Shown in pieces: positions 41,499 to 51,025 of a DNA stretch of 64,000 bases. Both the position numbers and the translations under genes were made by a program. The notes beneath the pieces were generated by a model. That model saw nothing but the letters and a program-made list of their open reading frames with translations, was not told the DNA's origin and searched no databases. The first letter of the stretch is position 1. Each line of letters begins with the position of its first letter. The stretch is from positions 1,736,001 through 1,800,000 of the forward strand of contig NZ_OY781099.1 of NCBI RefSeq assembly GCF_963676325.1, written 5' to 3'. This DNA is from an uncultured Bacteroides sp. (GTDB lineage: Bacteria; Bacteroidota; Bacteroidia; Bacteroidales; Bacteroidaceae).

Positions 41499-42677
41499 TT
41501 ATAAAGCTCTATTAGCCTTTTCCCATATCCCATTATTCGTGTTTCTCTTCAGATAGAAAAAGCCTTTAAAAACATTTATATTCATGAAGAGGAAATAATA
41601 AGGGATGAATAGAATTTTATTTTTTATTTTTTTTGTAGATAAGTAATATCCCCATATTCCTGATAAATAGAATAAAATCTGAAGAATCAAAATGATTGAA
41701 TATAAGTTACTGCATTTTATTGCGATCAGTATTATATTAATCGGGAGCATTAAAAATAGAAATATAGGAGTGACTGACCATCTCAGTACTCGGTGTGATA
41801 CATATTGAAAGCTCAATGTTCCATAGCGGAATATATTTAATAAAGAGCGTAGTCTCCATATAGACTGTAAGCCACCAGCAGCAATGCGCACCTTCCTCTT
41901 TTCTTCCTCTTTCATATCTGTAGAAGCTGACTCAATAGCATAAGCCTTGTCGCAGTATGCAATCTTATAACTTTTTTGTGCAATTCTTAGTGACAAAATA
42001 AAATCATCCAGTAAAGTATCCCTTTCCATTGTCTCAAACAATTCCCGTCTGATAGCAAACAGTTCACCTGCAGCACCCACAGCAGAATATAATCTGGAAT
42101 CCAGTGCTTTAAGTGTAGATTCATATTTCCAGTAAATACCTTCACCGCCACCGGCTGCTCCATCTTTTTCTTTTGCTGCAATACGTTTTTCCCCGGCCAC
42201 ACATCCCACCTTAGAATCTGTAAATTCAGCAACAATATTTAGGATAGCCTCACTGTTAATCATCGTATTCGCATCCGTGAACACAACAATGGGAGAGGAG
42301 ATAAATCCTATTCCCCGGTTCAGCGCAGCTGTCTTTCCTTGTCTTTCCGGTTGAAATAAAACAGTAACCCCCTGATATGCTTTCAGCAATTCATTAGTAC
42401 TGTCATTACTACCATCCGTTACCCAAACAATATTTAGTTTGTCTTTCGGGTAATCTAATGAAAGGCAGTTATTCATCTTTTCCTTTACAATATCTTCTTC
42501 GTTGAAAGCTGTGATAAAGAGCGTCACCTCCGGTAGATCACCTGATAGTGCTACTGTCTTTTGTTTTACGAATAGCTCTTTAATTTTTACCATTAGATAA
42601 AGTACAATCCCATATCCTAGGTAGGTATAGAATACCACTATTAAGCTGAACCAGAAGAGTATTTCTATGAATTTCAT
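41499..42677 (-). CDS. Membrane family 2 glycosyltransferase (processive type)
   Basis: A 392-aa GT2 with an N-terminal helix (about 3-25), a cytoplasmic GT-A domain (VTLFITAFNEEDIVKEKMNNC, Asp pair in VFTDANTMIN), and three C-terminal helices (about 300-370). LLDDFILSLRIAQKSYKI and AGGLQSIWRLRSLL resemble the ED and Q-x-x-R-W acceptor motifs of processive synthases such as N-acetylglucosamine polymers or hyaluronan, although the last motif is read as LQSIWR. It is the last gene of the minus-strand operon; its ATG overlaps the previous gene's stop by one base. It could elongate a glycan rather than add a single sugar. Confidence 0.88.
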   Translation of the reverse strand: MKFIEILFWFSLIVVFYTYLGYGIVLYLMVKIKELFVKQKTVALSGDLPEVTLFITAFNEEDIVKEKMNNCLSLDYPKDKLNIVWVTDGSNDSTNELLKAYQGVTVLFQPERQGKTAALNRGIGFISSPIVVFTDANTMINSEAILNIVAEFTDSKVGCVAGEKRIAAKEKDGAAGGGEGIYWKYESTLKALDSRLYSAVGAAGELFAIRRELFETMERDTLLDDFILSLRIAQKSYKIAYCDKAYAIESASTDMKEEEKRKVRIAAGGLQSIWRLRSLLNIFRYGTLSFQYVSHRVLRWSVTPIFLFLMLPINIILIAIKCSNLYSIILILQILFYLSGIWGYYLSTKKIKNKILFIPYYFLFMNINVFKGFFYLKRNTNNGIWEKANRAL

Positions 42678-43792
42678 TAGTCTTGAATGAATGATTTATA
42701 TACTTCAGTAACTCTTTCAGAAACCAGTTTACTATCAAATCGTTTCTCAATCAGTGCTTTAGCTTCTTTCTCACATTTTTCTTTTAGTATAGAATCTTTG
42801 AAATAGGTTAAATATCTTTCTGCAAGATTATTAGGATTGTTATATTGAGCAATCAATCCATTTACTTTATCAACAATAACCTCTTTGGTTCCGTCAGTAG
42901 GAGTTACAACTAACGCTTTTCCCATTGCCATCGCTTCCAATAGTGCTATTGAAAGACCTTCCCATAAACTAGGTAAACAAAAAACATCAATGGCGTTTAG
43001 TAAATCAGGAATATCATTCCTGAAATTTGAAGTACGGATTACATCTTCTAAAGAATTCTCTTTTATATAAGCCATTGCCTCGTCCTTCATGTCCCCTTCG
43101 CCAACTAATAGCCCTTTTATTTTAGGATCTTGCTTATTAGCTATGGCAATGCTCTTTATGAAATTTATCGGATCTTTTTGCAATGTAATTCGCCCTATAA
43201 AACCCACAATAAAATCACTCATATCAAAATCAAACTCCTTTCTGATCTCCTTGAAAGAATTGTTTGGATTAAACCGTGAAAGATTAATCCCATTTTCAAT
43301 CACTACAGACCTCTTTAGTCCAAACGTTTGAATCCCGGTCTGTTGATTACTTCCAGAAACACAAATAACCTGATTGCTCAGGTTACAGATTATTTTCTCG
43401 CTTCTTGCTCTTAAATAGCTTATTAATGCTGATTGATCCTGATGAAAGCTCCATCCGTGAACTGTATATACCAACGGCATTTTCATCATTTTTGCAATCA
43501 ATGCCACATTAGAAGCAGCTCTGCTTCCATGTGCATGAATAATCTGAATCTGTTCTTTTTTTATTAATTCACGGATTTGTTTGATTATTCGAATGTCAAA
43601 AGGATGGCTGGTTTCTATCACATAACATTTCACCCCATGAGTTCTGAATGCATCAATCATCTGTCCAGGAGTAAATGCCAGTACAACAGGATTAACTGTA
43701 TTATCAAAGCCCGAAACCAAATCAAGTAGATGAGATTCTCCTCCACCGATTTGTCCCTGCCTTATAACCTCTAAAACGTTTATTGGTTTCAT
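42677..43792 (-). CDS. Family 4 glycosyltransferase
   Basis: A 371-aa GT-B enzyme. The N-domain begins EVIRQGQIGGGESHLLDLVSGF, with IIHAHGSRAASNVALIAKMM; the C-domain has FIGRITLQKDP and the EX7E-like PSLWEGLSIALLEAMAMGKALV, which binds the nucleotide sugar. Retaining mechanism expected from the family. Sugar and acceptor unknown. It is 9 bp after the GT2 at 43802 and overlaps the next gene by one base. Confidence 0.9.
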   Translation of the reverse strand: MKPINVLEVIRQGQIGGGESHLLDLVSGFDNTVNPVVLAFTPGQMIDAFRTHGVKCYVIETSHPFDIRIIKQIRELIKKEQIQIIHAHGSRAASNVALIAKMMKMPLVYTVHGWSFHQDQSALISYLRARSEKIICNLSNQVICVSGSNQQTGIQTFGLKRSVVIENGINLSRFNPNNSFKEIRKEFDFDMSDFIVGFIGRITLQKDPINFIKSIAIANKQDPKIKGLLVGEGDMKDEAMAYIKENSLEDVIRTSNFRNDIPDLLNAIDVFCLPSLWEGLSIALLEAMAMGKALVVTPTDGTKEVIVDKVNGLIAQYNNPNNLAERYLTYFKDSILKEKCEKEAKALIEKRFDSKLVSERVTEVYKSFIQD

Positions 43793-43801
43793 TAGTTTGG
43801 G

Positions 43802-44650
43802 TTATTTGATGAGATTTGAGTCTTCATCCTTATAATTGTTCTTTTTTGAAAATAGATTGGTTGCGTTTTTTAATGCTTTAACAAACCTATTCGCAAAACT
43901 TTTGAAAAAAGATCCATCAGCATTTAATGTACTATTACTAGTAAGAGCCCTTGCTTTTCTGTTGGTGATGAATACTAATTTTCCATATTCTTTTAATGCA
44001 TAAGCTAAAGATCCGTCTTCACCTCGGATTATATCCGTTCTGAATCCTACTTTACGTCCCATTTCTGTATTAAATCCAAAAACCATACCTCTTACACATA
44101 ACTCAGGTCGTTTTATTGACTGTATTAGTAGATATACATCTCTCAGAAATTCATAGAAAAACAGACTGAGTTTTGAATGTTGTTTATCCGGCATAAAACT
44201 CCATAATGAGAATGCACAAGATACTCCTGGCTTTCTTAATTGATCTACAATTGTTTGAATGTAGTGTGGAGGATAAAGCGTATCTGCATCAATACAAATA
44301 TAATATTTTCCCTGAGCATGATCTAATCCACATTGGCGGGCATGCCCGGGACCTTTCTTTGGTTCATCAAACCATTTTACACCAGATAAGTTTAATACTT
44401 CAGTTGTTCTGTCTGTGGAGTTGTTGTTTATCACAAGAATTTCAATAGGAAAATCACAGATGTTTTCACTCAAAGACCACAAACAACTTAGAATTCTGCT
44501 TTCTTCGTTGTGGGCAATTGCAACTACTGAAACAAGAGGATTATCTTGTTGCTTTAGCTCTAATTTCTCCTGAATTTCTTTTATCGTATTCTCTGAAACC
44601 TCTTCCAGAGGCTTTTCAAAGATTGATATGTATTTTGAATACCAGTTCAT
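43802..44650 (-). CDS. Family 2 glycosyltransferase
   Basis: A 282-aa inverting GT2. The catalytic domain starts at about residue 38 (PLVSVVAIAHNEESRILSCLWSL) with VINNNSTDRT and the metal-binding DAD in ICIDADTLYP. The N-terminal 36 residues are an extra helical segment. A C-terminal basic tail (FANRFVKALKNATNLFSKKN) may bind membrane. Nine bp separate it from each neighbour in the operon. Confidence 0.88.
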   Translation of the reverse strand: MNWYSKYISIFEKPLEEVSENTIKEIQEKLELKQQDNPLVSVVAIAHNEESRILSCLWSLSENICDFPIEILVINNNSTDRTTEVLNLSGVKWFDEPKKGPGHARQCGLDHAQGKYYICIDADTLYPPHYIQTIVDQLRKPGVSCAFSLWSFMPDKQHSKLSLFFYEFLRDVYLLIQSIKRPELCVRGMVFGFNTEMGRKVGFRTDIIRGEDGSLAYALKEYGKLVFITNRKARALTSNSTLNADGSFFKSFANRFVKALKNATNLFSKKNNYKDEDSNLIK

Positions 44651-44659
44651 AATTTGGGT

Positions 44660-45703
44660 TCATCTAATTTTTCTGTAAAATCGAAGAAGTTTAAAATATA
44701 ATTTAAGAAAAATAACTTTAATAGAAAATGGAAGTTTACTAAAAGTAAACAGTAAAAGATTTATCTTTTTTTGATGTTTAAATTTATATATTTCTTTAAA
44801 ATAAATAGGGTATGTCAATATTTCATTTATCCTTTTCTTAGATACATTTTCAGAAATAACCTTTCTCTTATCTATTAATACGGATATTTTATCAAAGCAA
44901 ATTACCATAATTTGAGTGAGCATGTCTTCATAGAATGGATAGAGCTTATATTTGAGAGATTCTTTTTTATAGTAATCCAGGTAAAGTAAATGTCCTTCAA
45001 TTTCTTTAACAGGAATAGATTTTCTATTATTATTTTGCATTATTGAATAAGGTCTTATTTTATAGTTGTAGAATATTTTAGACGTTAATATACAAGATTT
45101 AGCTTTAAGAATTAAATTAAATGAAAAATATGAATCTTCATATAATGATCCTGGAATGTAATTTATATTATTATCCTTAAGAAAAGATAAATTATATAAT
45201 TTGTTCCAACTAAAGTTATCAATAGATTCTTTTTTTAAATTTTTGTATTGATATTCTGCAATTTTATTTTCACCTTCAATTATAAGGTCAGGATAGACAC
45301 ATTTTCTTAAAATTTGTTCTTCTACATTCATAACTTGAAAAGATGCAGCAACAAAATCGACTGGATACTTTGTTATTTTGTCATAAAGAAATTCTATACA
45401 AGCTTCAGAAATAGTATCATCACTATCCAAAAAAAAGAGATAATCGCCCGTAGCTTCTATTAAAGCAGTATTTCGAACGTTTGCAAGCCCCATATTCTTT
45501 TTATGAGTAATTATTCGTATATTCTTCCCTCTTTCATGTGAATTCATCAACTCACGTACTATGCTCATACTGTCATCATTCCCTCTATCATCTATAATTA
45601 GAAATTCAATATTATCAAATGTTTGATTGAGTGCACTTAAAAATGAATCTTTTATATATTCTTGCGTATTATATACGGGAATTGCTATAGTTACTTTATA
45701 CAT
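44660..45703 (-). CDS. Family 2 glycosyltransferase
   Basis: A 347-aa GT2 with an N-terminal GT-A domain: VTIAIPVYNTQEYIKDSFLSAL, LIIDDRGNDDS and the DSDD motif in LFFLDSDDTIS (near residue 92). The C-terminal 140 residues are helix-rich and very basic, ending FKLLRFYRKIR, as in membrane-associated polysaccharide GT2s. Base composition is very low in GC even compared with other genes of the locus. Confidence 0.88.
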   Translation of the reverse strand: MYKVTIAIPVYNTQEYIKDSFLSALNQTFDNIEFLIIDDRGNDDSMSIVRELMNSHERGKNIRIITHKKNMGLANVRNTALIEATGDYLFFLDSDDTISEACIEFLYDKITKYPVDFVAASFQVMNVEEQILRKCVYPDLIIEGENKIAEYQYKNLKKESIDNFSWNKLYNLSFLKDNNINYIPGSLYEDSYFSFNLILKAKSCILTSKIFYNYKIRPYSIMQNNNRKSIPVKEIEGHLLYLDYYKKESLKYKLYPFYEDMLTQIMVICFDKISVLIDKRKVISENVSKKRINEILTYPIYFKEIYKFKHQKKINLLLFTFSKLPFSIKVIFLKLYFKLLRFYRKIR

Positions 45704-45707
45704 AAGG

Positions 45708-46856
45708 TTATTCTTTATTTATTAATTTATCAAATAGTGCTATCCATTGTAAACCAATATTTTCAATTTTATAACGTTCAATATTAGTCCTGGCTTTTTC
45801 TCCCATCTCTTTTCTAATATTTTCGTTTTCTATAAGATAACAAATTTTGTCTGCTAATTCTTGAATATTACCGTTTTCAACCAATAATCCATCAATTTGG
45901 TTTTGTATAATATCTCTAGGTCCACATGGACATGCAAATGATACAGGAGGTAAACCACATGACATAGCTTCTAAAAGTACCATGGGCATTCCTTCGTACC
46001 GAGAGCTGAGAACAAAAATGGAACTTTCTATATATTTATCTTGTATATTATTTTCTGCTTTGTGACAAAAAAAAGAAGTTTCTAATTTCTTTTCCTGAAT
46101 CTTTTTTATAAAATTATCTCTGTTACCACCTCCATAGATATGCAGTTCCCAATCTGGATGTTTTTTAGCTACAATCTCCCAAGCATCTATTAATCTATCA
46201 TAACCTTTTACATAGTTATAACTACCAACAGTTATAATTTTTTTATTAATGCAGGACGAAGTTTTTTCAGTGAAAAATGATAATGGGTTACATATAACTT
46301 GTACATTATCTAATTCATTCCAATTTTCTTTGTCTTCATTTGTTAAAACAACAAAACTAGATAGTTTTTTAATCTCTTTAATGAGTTGATTCATCCATCT
46401 TTTGCTAATCATTTTATTAATAAAACTAGGCAAATATTTTTTGTTTATTGTGCGGTAATTCACTTTGCTAAAATGGAATTCTCCAACTTTTTTACTTCCA
46501 TCATTAATTTCATTAATAAAATTAATTTCTCTTCTTAAAGCAGAAATCGTTATGTCTGGTTTTATCTGAAAAAGAATTTTTGTTAGTTCTTTTTTATACT
46601 TTTTTTGCTTTATGATGTAAGCCGGTATTTTCTTATATATGGGGTAATTATCTAAATGATCAAAATTTAGATAGACATTACAGATCTGAATTTTAGGTGA
46701 TATTTCAAAAAAAGGTGTTCCTTTTCCATCCTCAGTCAATAATATATATACATCGTATCCTATGCTAGACATGTAGTTTGCTTTCGTAATAAGTACTCTT
46801 TCCATGCCAGTTCCATTCCATACTCCACCAATAATATATAGTAATTTTGTTGCCAT
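45708..46856 (-). CDS. Family 4 glycosyltransferase, tandem paralogue A
   Basis: A 382-aa GT-B enzyme opening with LLYIIGGVWNGTGMERVLITKANYM. Sugar-nucleotide site: VLSSRYEGMPMVLLEAMSCG. The following PPVSFACPCGPRDII segment is shared with the next two upstream genes, as are ITISALRREINF and SSFVVLTNEDKENW. These show that A, B (46859) and C (48012) arose by tandem duplication. Substitution in the N-domain between the copies suggests different acceptors. It follows paralogue B by 2 bp. Confidence 0.9.
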   Translation of the reverse strand: MATKLLYIIGGVWNGTGMERVLITKANYMSSIGYDVYILLTEDGKGTPFFEISPKIQICNVYLNFDHLDNYPIYKKIPAYIIKQKKYKKELTKILFQIKPDITISALRREINFINEINDGSKKVGEFHFSKVNYRTINKKYLPSFINKMISKRWMNQLIKEIKKLSSFVVLTNEDKENWNELDNVQVICNPLSFFTEKTSSCINKKIITVGSYNYVKGYDRLIDAWEIVAKKHPDWELHIYGGGNRDNFIKKIQEKKLETSFFCHKAENNIQDKYIESSIFVLSSRYEGMPMVLLEAMSCGLPPVSFACPCGPRDIIQNQIDGLLVENGNIQELADKICYLIENENIRKEMGEKARTNIERYKIENIGLQWIALFDKLINKE

Positions 46857-46858
46857 TT

Positions 46859-48010
46859 TTAAAACTTCTTATTTGTTAATTCTTTAAAAAGCAAATCCCA
46901 TTGTTTTCCGATATATTCTATTTTAAATTTCTCAATATTAATTCTGGCCTTTCGTCCCATTTCTTTTCTTATATTCTCATTTTCAATGAGATAACATATG
47001 CTTTCAGCCATTTTCTCAACATCTTCTTTATCAACTAATATGCCGTCTATTCCATTTCTAATAATGTCACGAGGGCCACATGGACAGGCAAAAGAAACTA
47101 CAGGAAGACCACAAGACATAGCCTCTGTAATGACCATTCCAAAACCTTCGAAACGAGAGCTAAGAACAAAAATGGAGCTTTCCTGATATTTTTCAATTAT
47201 ATTAACGGTTGATTCTTCTAATTTGCATGTGTTACTAATTCTTGCACTTTGTACCTGGTTTATATATGGTTTTCTTTCACCTCCTCCATATATATTTAAT
47301 GTCCAATCAGGATGTTTTAGAGTTACAATACACCATGCATCTATTAAAAGATCAAAACCTTTTTGATTAACATAACGACCTACTGCTATTACTTTTTTTG
47401 AATCACATTCTGATATTGATTCTGGAAAAAAAGGCAAAGGATTTGGGATTACTGTTACATTATTAAGCTCTTTCCATTTTTCTTTATCTTCATTTGTTAG
47501 AACAATAAAAGAAGATAGCAGTTTTAACTTTTTTATTAATTGCCAGGTCCAATATTTTTCAATATATTTTTTTATAATTGAACTATTCTCCCTGTTGTTT
47601 ATATCTCTGAAATTATCTCTGTTAACGTGTATTTCGCCTATTTTTATACTGCCATCTTTAATTGAATTAATAAAATTAATTTCTCGGCGTAGCATAGAAA
47701 TAGTAATATCTGGTTTTATTTTTTGCAATATGTCTTTTAATGCTTTTTTGTATAGATATTGCTTTTTGAGATAAATGATAATTTTTTTATGCAATGATGA
47801 TTTCCATAAAATTTCAAAATCTATATCAAGTTGTATTATATGTATGTTAGGTGAGAGAGCATAATAAGGCTTTTTGTCCTTGCCATCAGTAAGAATAATG
47901 TAAATATCATATCCTAACACATCTGCAAGATAATTAGCTTTAATGGTTAATACTCTTTCCATTCCACCAGGAATGTAAAGAGATGGTATGCAGTATACTA
48001 TTTTTTTCAT
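46859..48010 (-). CDS. Family 4 glycosyltransferase, tandem paralogue B
   Basis: A 383-aa enzyme, clearly the closest relative of paralogue A: IPGGMERVLTIKANYLADVLGYD, SMLRREINFINSIKDGS, LSSFIVLTNEDKEKW, VLSSRFEGFGMVITEAMSCG and VSFACPCGPRDIIRNG. The C-terminal helix ICYLIENENIRKEMG is almost identical to that of A. It starts 1 bp after the stop of paralogue C. GT4 retaining transfer expected; sugar unknown. Confidence 0.9.
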   Translation of the reverse strand: MKKIVYCIPSLYIPGGMERVLTIKANYLADVLGYDIYIILTDGKDKKPYYALSPNIHIIQLDIDFEILWKSSLHKKIIIYLKKQYLYKKALKDILQKIKPDITISMLRREINFINSIKDGSIKIGEIHVNRDNFRDINNRENSSIIKKYIEKYWTWQLIKKLKLLSSFIVLTNEDKEKWKELNNVTVIPNPLPFFPESISECDSKKVIAVGRYVNQKGFDLLIDAWCIVTLKHPDWTLNIYGGGERKPYINQVQSARISNTCKLEESTVNIIEKYQESSIFVLSSRFEGFGMVITEAMSCGLPVVSFACPCGPRDIIRNGIDGILVDKEDVEKMAESICYLIENENIRKEMGRKARINIEKFKIEYIGKQWDLLFKELTNKKF

Positions 48011-48011
48011 T

Positions 48012-49163
48012 TTATATTTGGGGATTTTTTAGTGATTTGAAGAGCTGTACCCATTTTTGCATAATTATATCCGGATTGTAACGTTTTATATTAACTTTGG
48101 CAGCAGCTCCCATTCTTTTTATTTCTTCAGGGTGCTCTATCATATAGCAAATTTTTTCAGCCAATTGATCAATATTTCCATTTTCAACCAAGAGACCGTC
48201 AATTCCATCATTGATGATATCTTTAGGTCCATTAGGACAATCGAAAGAAACACATGGCAATCCGCAGGACATGGCTTCAATAAGTACCATGCCAAAACCC
48301 TCAAAACGAGAACTCATCACATAAAATGAGCTTTCCATATATTTATCTTCAATATTGGGAACAGTACCTTCAAGGATAAAACTCTTCTCTATTTTATTAA
48401 TTCGTATTTGTTCTTTTAGTATGTCTTTTAATTCTCCATTCCCATAAATATGAATGCTCCAATCGGGATGTTTCTTAACAACAATTTTCCATACATTAAT
48501 TAAAAGATCATATCCCTTTTGTTCATCTAAACGTCCAACACTTATTATTTCTTTATTTGTGCATGGACTGCTCAAGTTACTATAAAATGGTAAAGAATTT
48601 GGAATGACTATTGATTTTCTTATCTCTTTCCAATTATCTGCATCTTCTTTTGTTAAAACAACGAATGCGGATAATTCTTTTATGCATTTATAAAGTTTTT
48701 TTTTCCATATTTTACAAACAATACGGTATAGTAAATTTTTTTTTTCCATTAGGTGATAATTTCGCATAAATCGTTTTGAAATATGTGCTTCACCTATTTT
48801 AAAGCTTTTGTCCGGTAGTTTTGTTATAAAATCAGAGTCTCTACCTAAAACGCTAATAGTAAAATCTGGTTGAATTTCGTTTAATATTTTAGTTAGCTTT
48901 TTGCGATAAATGCGCATTAATTTGAAATAAAAAACACCTCTTATTATTATTGAATGCTCATATTGTTGCCCAAATAAAATATTTAGATCAATATGTTTGA
49001 CTTTCGGTGAAAGTGGAAATATTGGTGGCTTATTGTTTTGAGAATCTGTAATTATGTAAACTTCATATCCTAAATTATCAGCAAAATAATTTGCTTTTTC
49101 AGTGATTACCCGATCAGCTCCACCTAATGTCAGTAACCCAGTATATAGATAAACAATTTTCAT
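48012..49163 (-). CDS. Family 4 glycosyltransferase, tandem paralogue C
   Basis: A 383-aa enzyme with TLGGADRVITEKANYFADNLGY, ISVLGRDSDFITKLPDKSF, LSAFVVLTKEDADNW and VMSSRFEGFGMVLIEAMSCG. Its C-terminal end (RYNPDIIMQKWVQLFKSLKN) is the closest match to the truncated copy at 52177-52380. It is more diverged from A and B than they are from each other. A 56-bp gap separates it from the PIG-L gene upstream. Confidence 0.9.
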   Translation of the reverse strand: MKIVYLYTGLLTLGGADRVITEKANYFADNLGYEVYIITDSQNNKPPIFPLSPKVKHIDLNILFGQQYEHSIIIRGVFYFKLMRIYRKKLTKILNEIQPDFTISVLGRDSDFITKLPDKSFKIGEAHISKRFMRNYHLMEKKNLLYRIVCKIWKKKLYKCIKELSAFVVLTKEDADNWKEIRKSIVIPNSLPFYSNLSSPCTNKEIISVGRLDEQKGYDLLINVWKIVVKKHPDWSIHIYGNGELKDILKEQIRINKIEKSFILEGTVPNIEDKYMESSFYVMSSRFEGFGMVLIEAMSCGLPCVSFDCPNGPKDIINDGIDGLLVENGNIDQLAEKICYMIEHPEEIKRMGAAAKVNIKRYNPDIIMQKWVQLFKSLKNPQI

Positions 49164-49219
49164 GTAGAAAAGGATTTGTTATAATTAAATTATATCTTAA
49201 TAATCAAATAATGGCTTGC

Positions 49220-51001
49220 TTATTTCACTTGAATATAAAAATAATCGCGAATTCTATAATAAACTTTTATAAGAAATGTCACAATTTTACTTATATATGT
49301 TAGGCCGTTATATATAAAGATGTCCCATTGGTTAAGTTGTATAAATTCAACTTCATCATAAATGTTATTATAATCTTTTAGTACAACTCTGACTTTACAG
49401 TATTTGAATCCTTTTTCAAAATGTATTATTTCGTTTTCTAAATAAGCTTTAGACTCTTCTTGATTAATAATCATGATATTGTAACTTAAGGACTCAGGAT
49501 ATTGATATATTTCTAAGGGAACTTCTTCTATACCAGTTTTTACAAAATAACGATATATAAACATGTCGTTATCTTTATCTAATAATTTAATAATTTGTAT
49601 TTGTTCTTTCTTTTTGTTGGGAGAAAATACTTCTATTTCTGTTAGTCCAGGAGCTCGACCTTCATAAGTGAGAATCTTAAATGATAGAAAAGAAATCTCT
49701 TTTTTTGTTGGGAAACAGACTTCTGTTTTTGAGCCATTTGGATTTAGAGGACCCACTAATACTTTACTATTATCACTAAATGTCAGAACTCCAGAAATAA
49801 TTATGCTTGTGAGATCAAAATTGTTATATAAGGAAACTTTATTAATGTTTTGAGGGTTTTTGAATTCAATTCTAACTTCTTTTTTATCATCATTTTTATC
49901 TGGCATCCATAAGTAATTGCCGTATTCTACTTGAGATATTTTAGTAATGTCCAAACAATCAAATAGTTTGAAATCATTTAAAAAAAACGCATTGCCACTG
50001 CTTGCAAAAATTTTACTCTTGTATGTTATGCTATTTGTTGATCTTTGCCAAAAAACTGCGTCGGAGTTGATAACTTTTAAGGCCATACCAAATGCTCTTT
50101 GACTTCTATGCTTAAGTAATGCTTTTGATATCGGATTATGTACTATTGAATGTGTTAATATATTTTTAGACACAGGAATACGAACTCTATTTATCCAATT
50201 ATATTGAGGTACATCAGTTTCATAAATAGGGTTTTGTAGATGGCATTCCAATGGCTTTTGAGTAGAAGGTAAATTTAAATGATAGAAATCGTTGATTGAA
50301 AGCCATGCTGTGGAATAAGCAAATCCTTTGTATATTTCTGGATAATAGTCATCTGTTTCTTTTAATATTTGGCATAATGCTTCTTCAAATAATAATGAAA
50401 CAGCTCTATGATCTGGATGTGCATCAAAATCAACACAGTATATTTGTTCTGGTAAATGATCATAAATCAAGTCTTTTATGTTGTTTATAATGTTTGTCCG
50501 TGTATAAATGGATGGACATCCATGTTTTTTGGTGGCATAATCTGGATGTTCAGGTGTGCCATAGGTCTCTTTCTTGCCTATTGATGAAAATATAAGTTCA
50601 TTAGATGAAGCATGATAGATGTGAGTATATTTAGTTTGACTCCATGCATTACCATACCCCAAGAAGTATATATTGCTTTCTTTTACACCTAAAACTTTAC
50701 AAGAATTTATTCCTTCTTTAGTTCTTTTAGAAGTTTGATTATAAATATCTGCATTTATTGCAAAAATAACTATTACATTACAATTATTTTCGACTAAATT
50801 TTTTATTACAGCTCCAGCTACATTAATTTCATCATCCTGATGTGGTATAATAATCATTGCTGTATTACAGTGCTTATTTAAATCAGAAAAATAACTATTC
50901 TGAAAATTATTGCCATAATTTAATTTCATAGAAGATAAAACTATTGGTATAATTATTCCTAAAATACTTACAAAGCAAATAATTACTATTATTCCTTCCA
51001 T
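49220..51001 (-). CDS. Large membrane-anchored PIG-L family deacetylase
   Basis: A 593-aa protein with an N-terminal membrane anchor (about 3-24), then a PIG-L domain: MIIIPHQDDEINVAGAV (a variant of the zinc-binding PHPDDE) and FDAHPDHRAVSLLFEEAL. The C-terminal 300 residues are beta-rich and include an F5/8-type-C-like segment (LTFSDNSKVLVGPLN, LTEIEVFSPNKK). Family members remove acetyl groups from N-acetylhexosamines of glycolipids or glycoconjugates. Being tethered with the catalytic part probably outside the cytoplasm, it could deacetylate the finished or growing polysaccharide. It lies 24 bp after the GT at 51026. Confidence 0.85.
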   Translation of the reverse strand: MEGIIVIICFVSILGIIIPIVLSSMKLNYGNNFQNSYFSDLNKHCNTAMIIIPHQDDEINVAGAVIKNLVENNCNVIVIFAINADIYNQTSKRTKEGINSCKVLGVKESNIYFLGYGNAWSQTKYTHIYHASSNELIFSSIGKKETYGTPEHPDYATKKHGCPSIYTRTNIINNIKDLIYDHLPEQIYCVDFDAHPDHRAVSLLFEEALCQILKETDDYYPEIYKGFAYSTAWLSINDFYHLNLPSTQKPLECHLQNPIYETDVPQYNWINRVRIPVSKNILTHSIVHNPISKALLKHRSQRAFGMALKVINSDAVFWQRSTNSITYKSKIFASSGNAFFLNDFKLFDCLDITKISQVEYGNYLWMPDKNDDKKEVRIEFKNPQNINKVSLYNNFDLTSIIISGVLTFSDNSKVLVGPLNPNGSKTEVCFPTKKEISFLSFKILTYEGRAPGLTEIEVFSPNKKKEQIQIIKLLDKDNDMFIYRYFVKTGIEEVPLEIYQYPESLSYNIMIINQEESKAYLENEIIHFEKGFKYCKVRVVLKDYNNIYDEVEFIQLNQWDIFIYNGLTYISKIVTFLIKVYYRIRDYFYIQVK

Positions 51002-51025
51002 TATTTATATTTATTTCTATATGAA

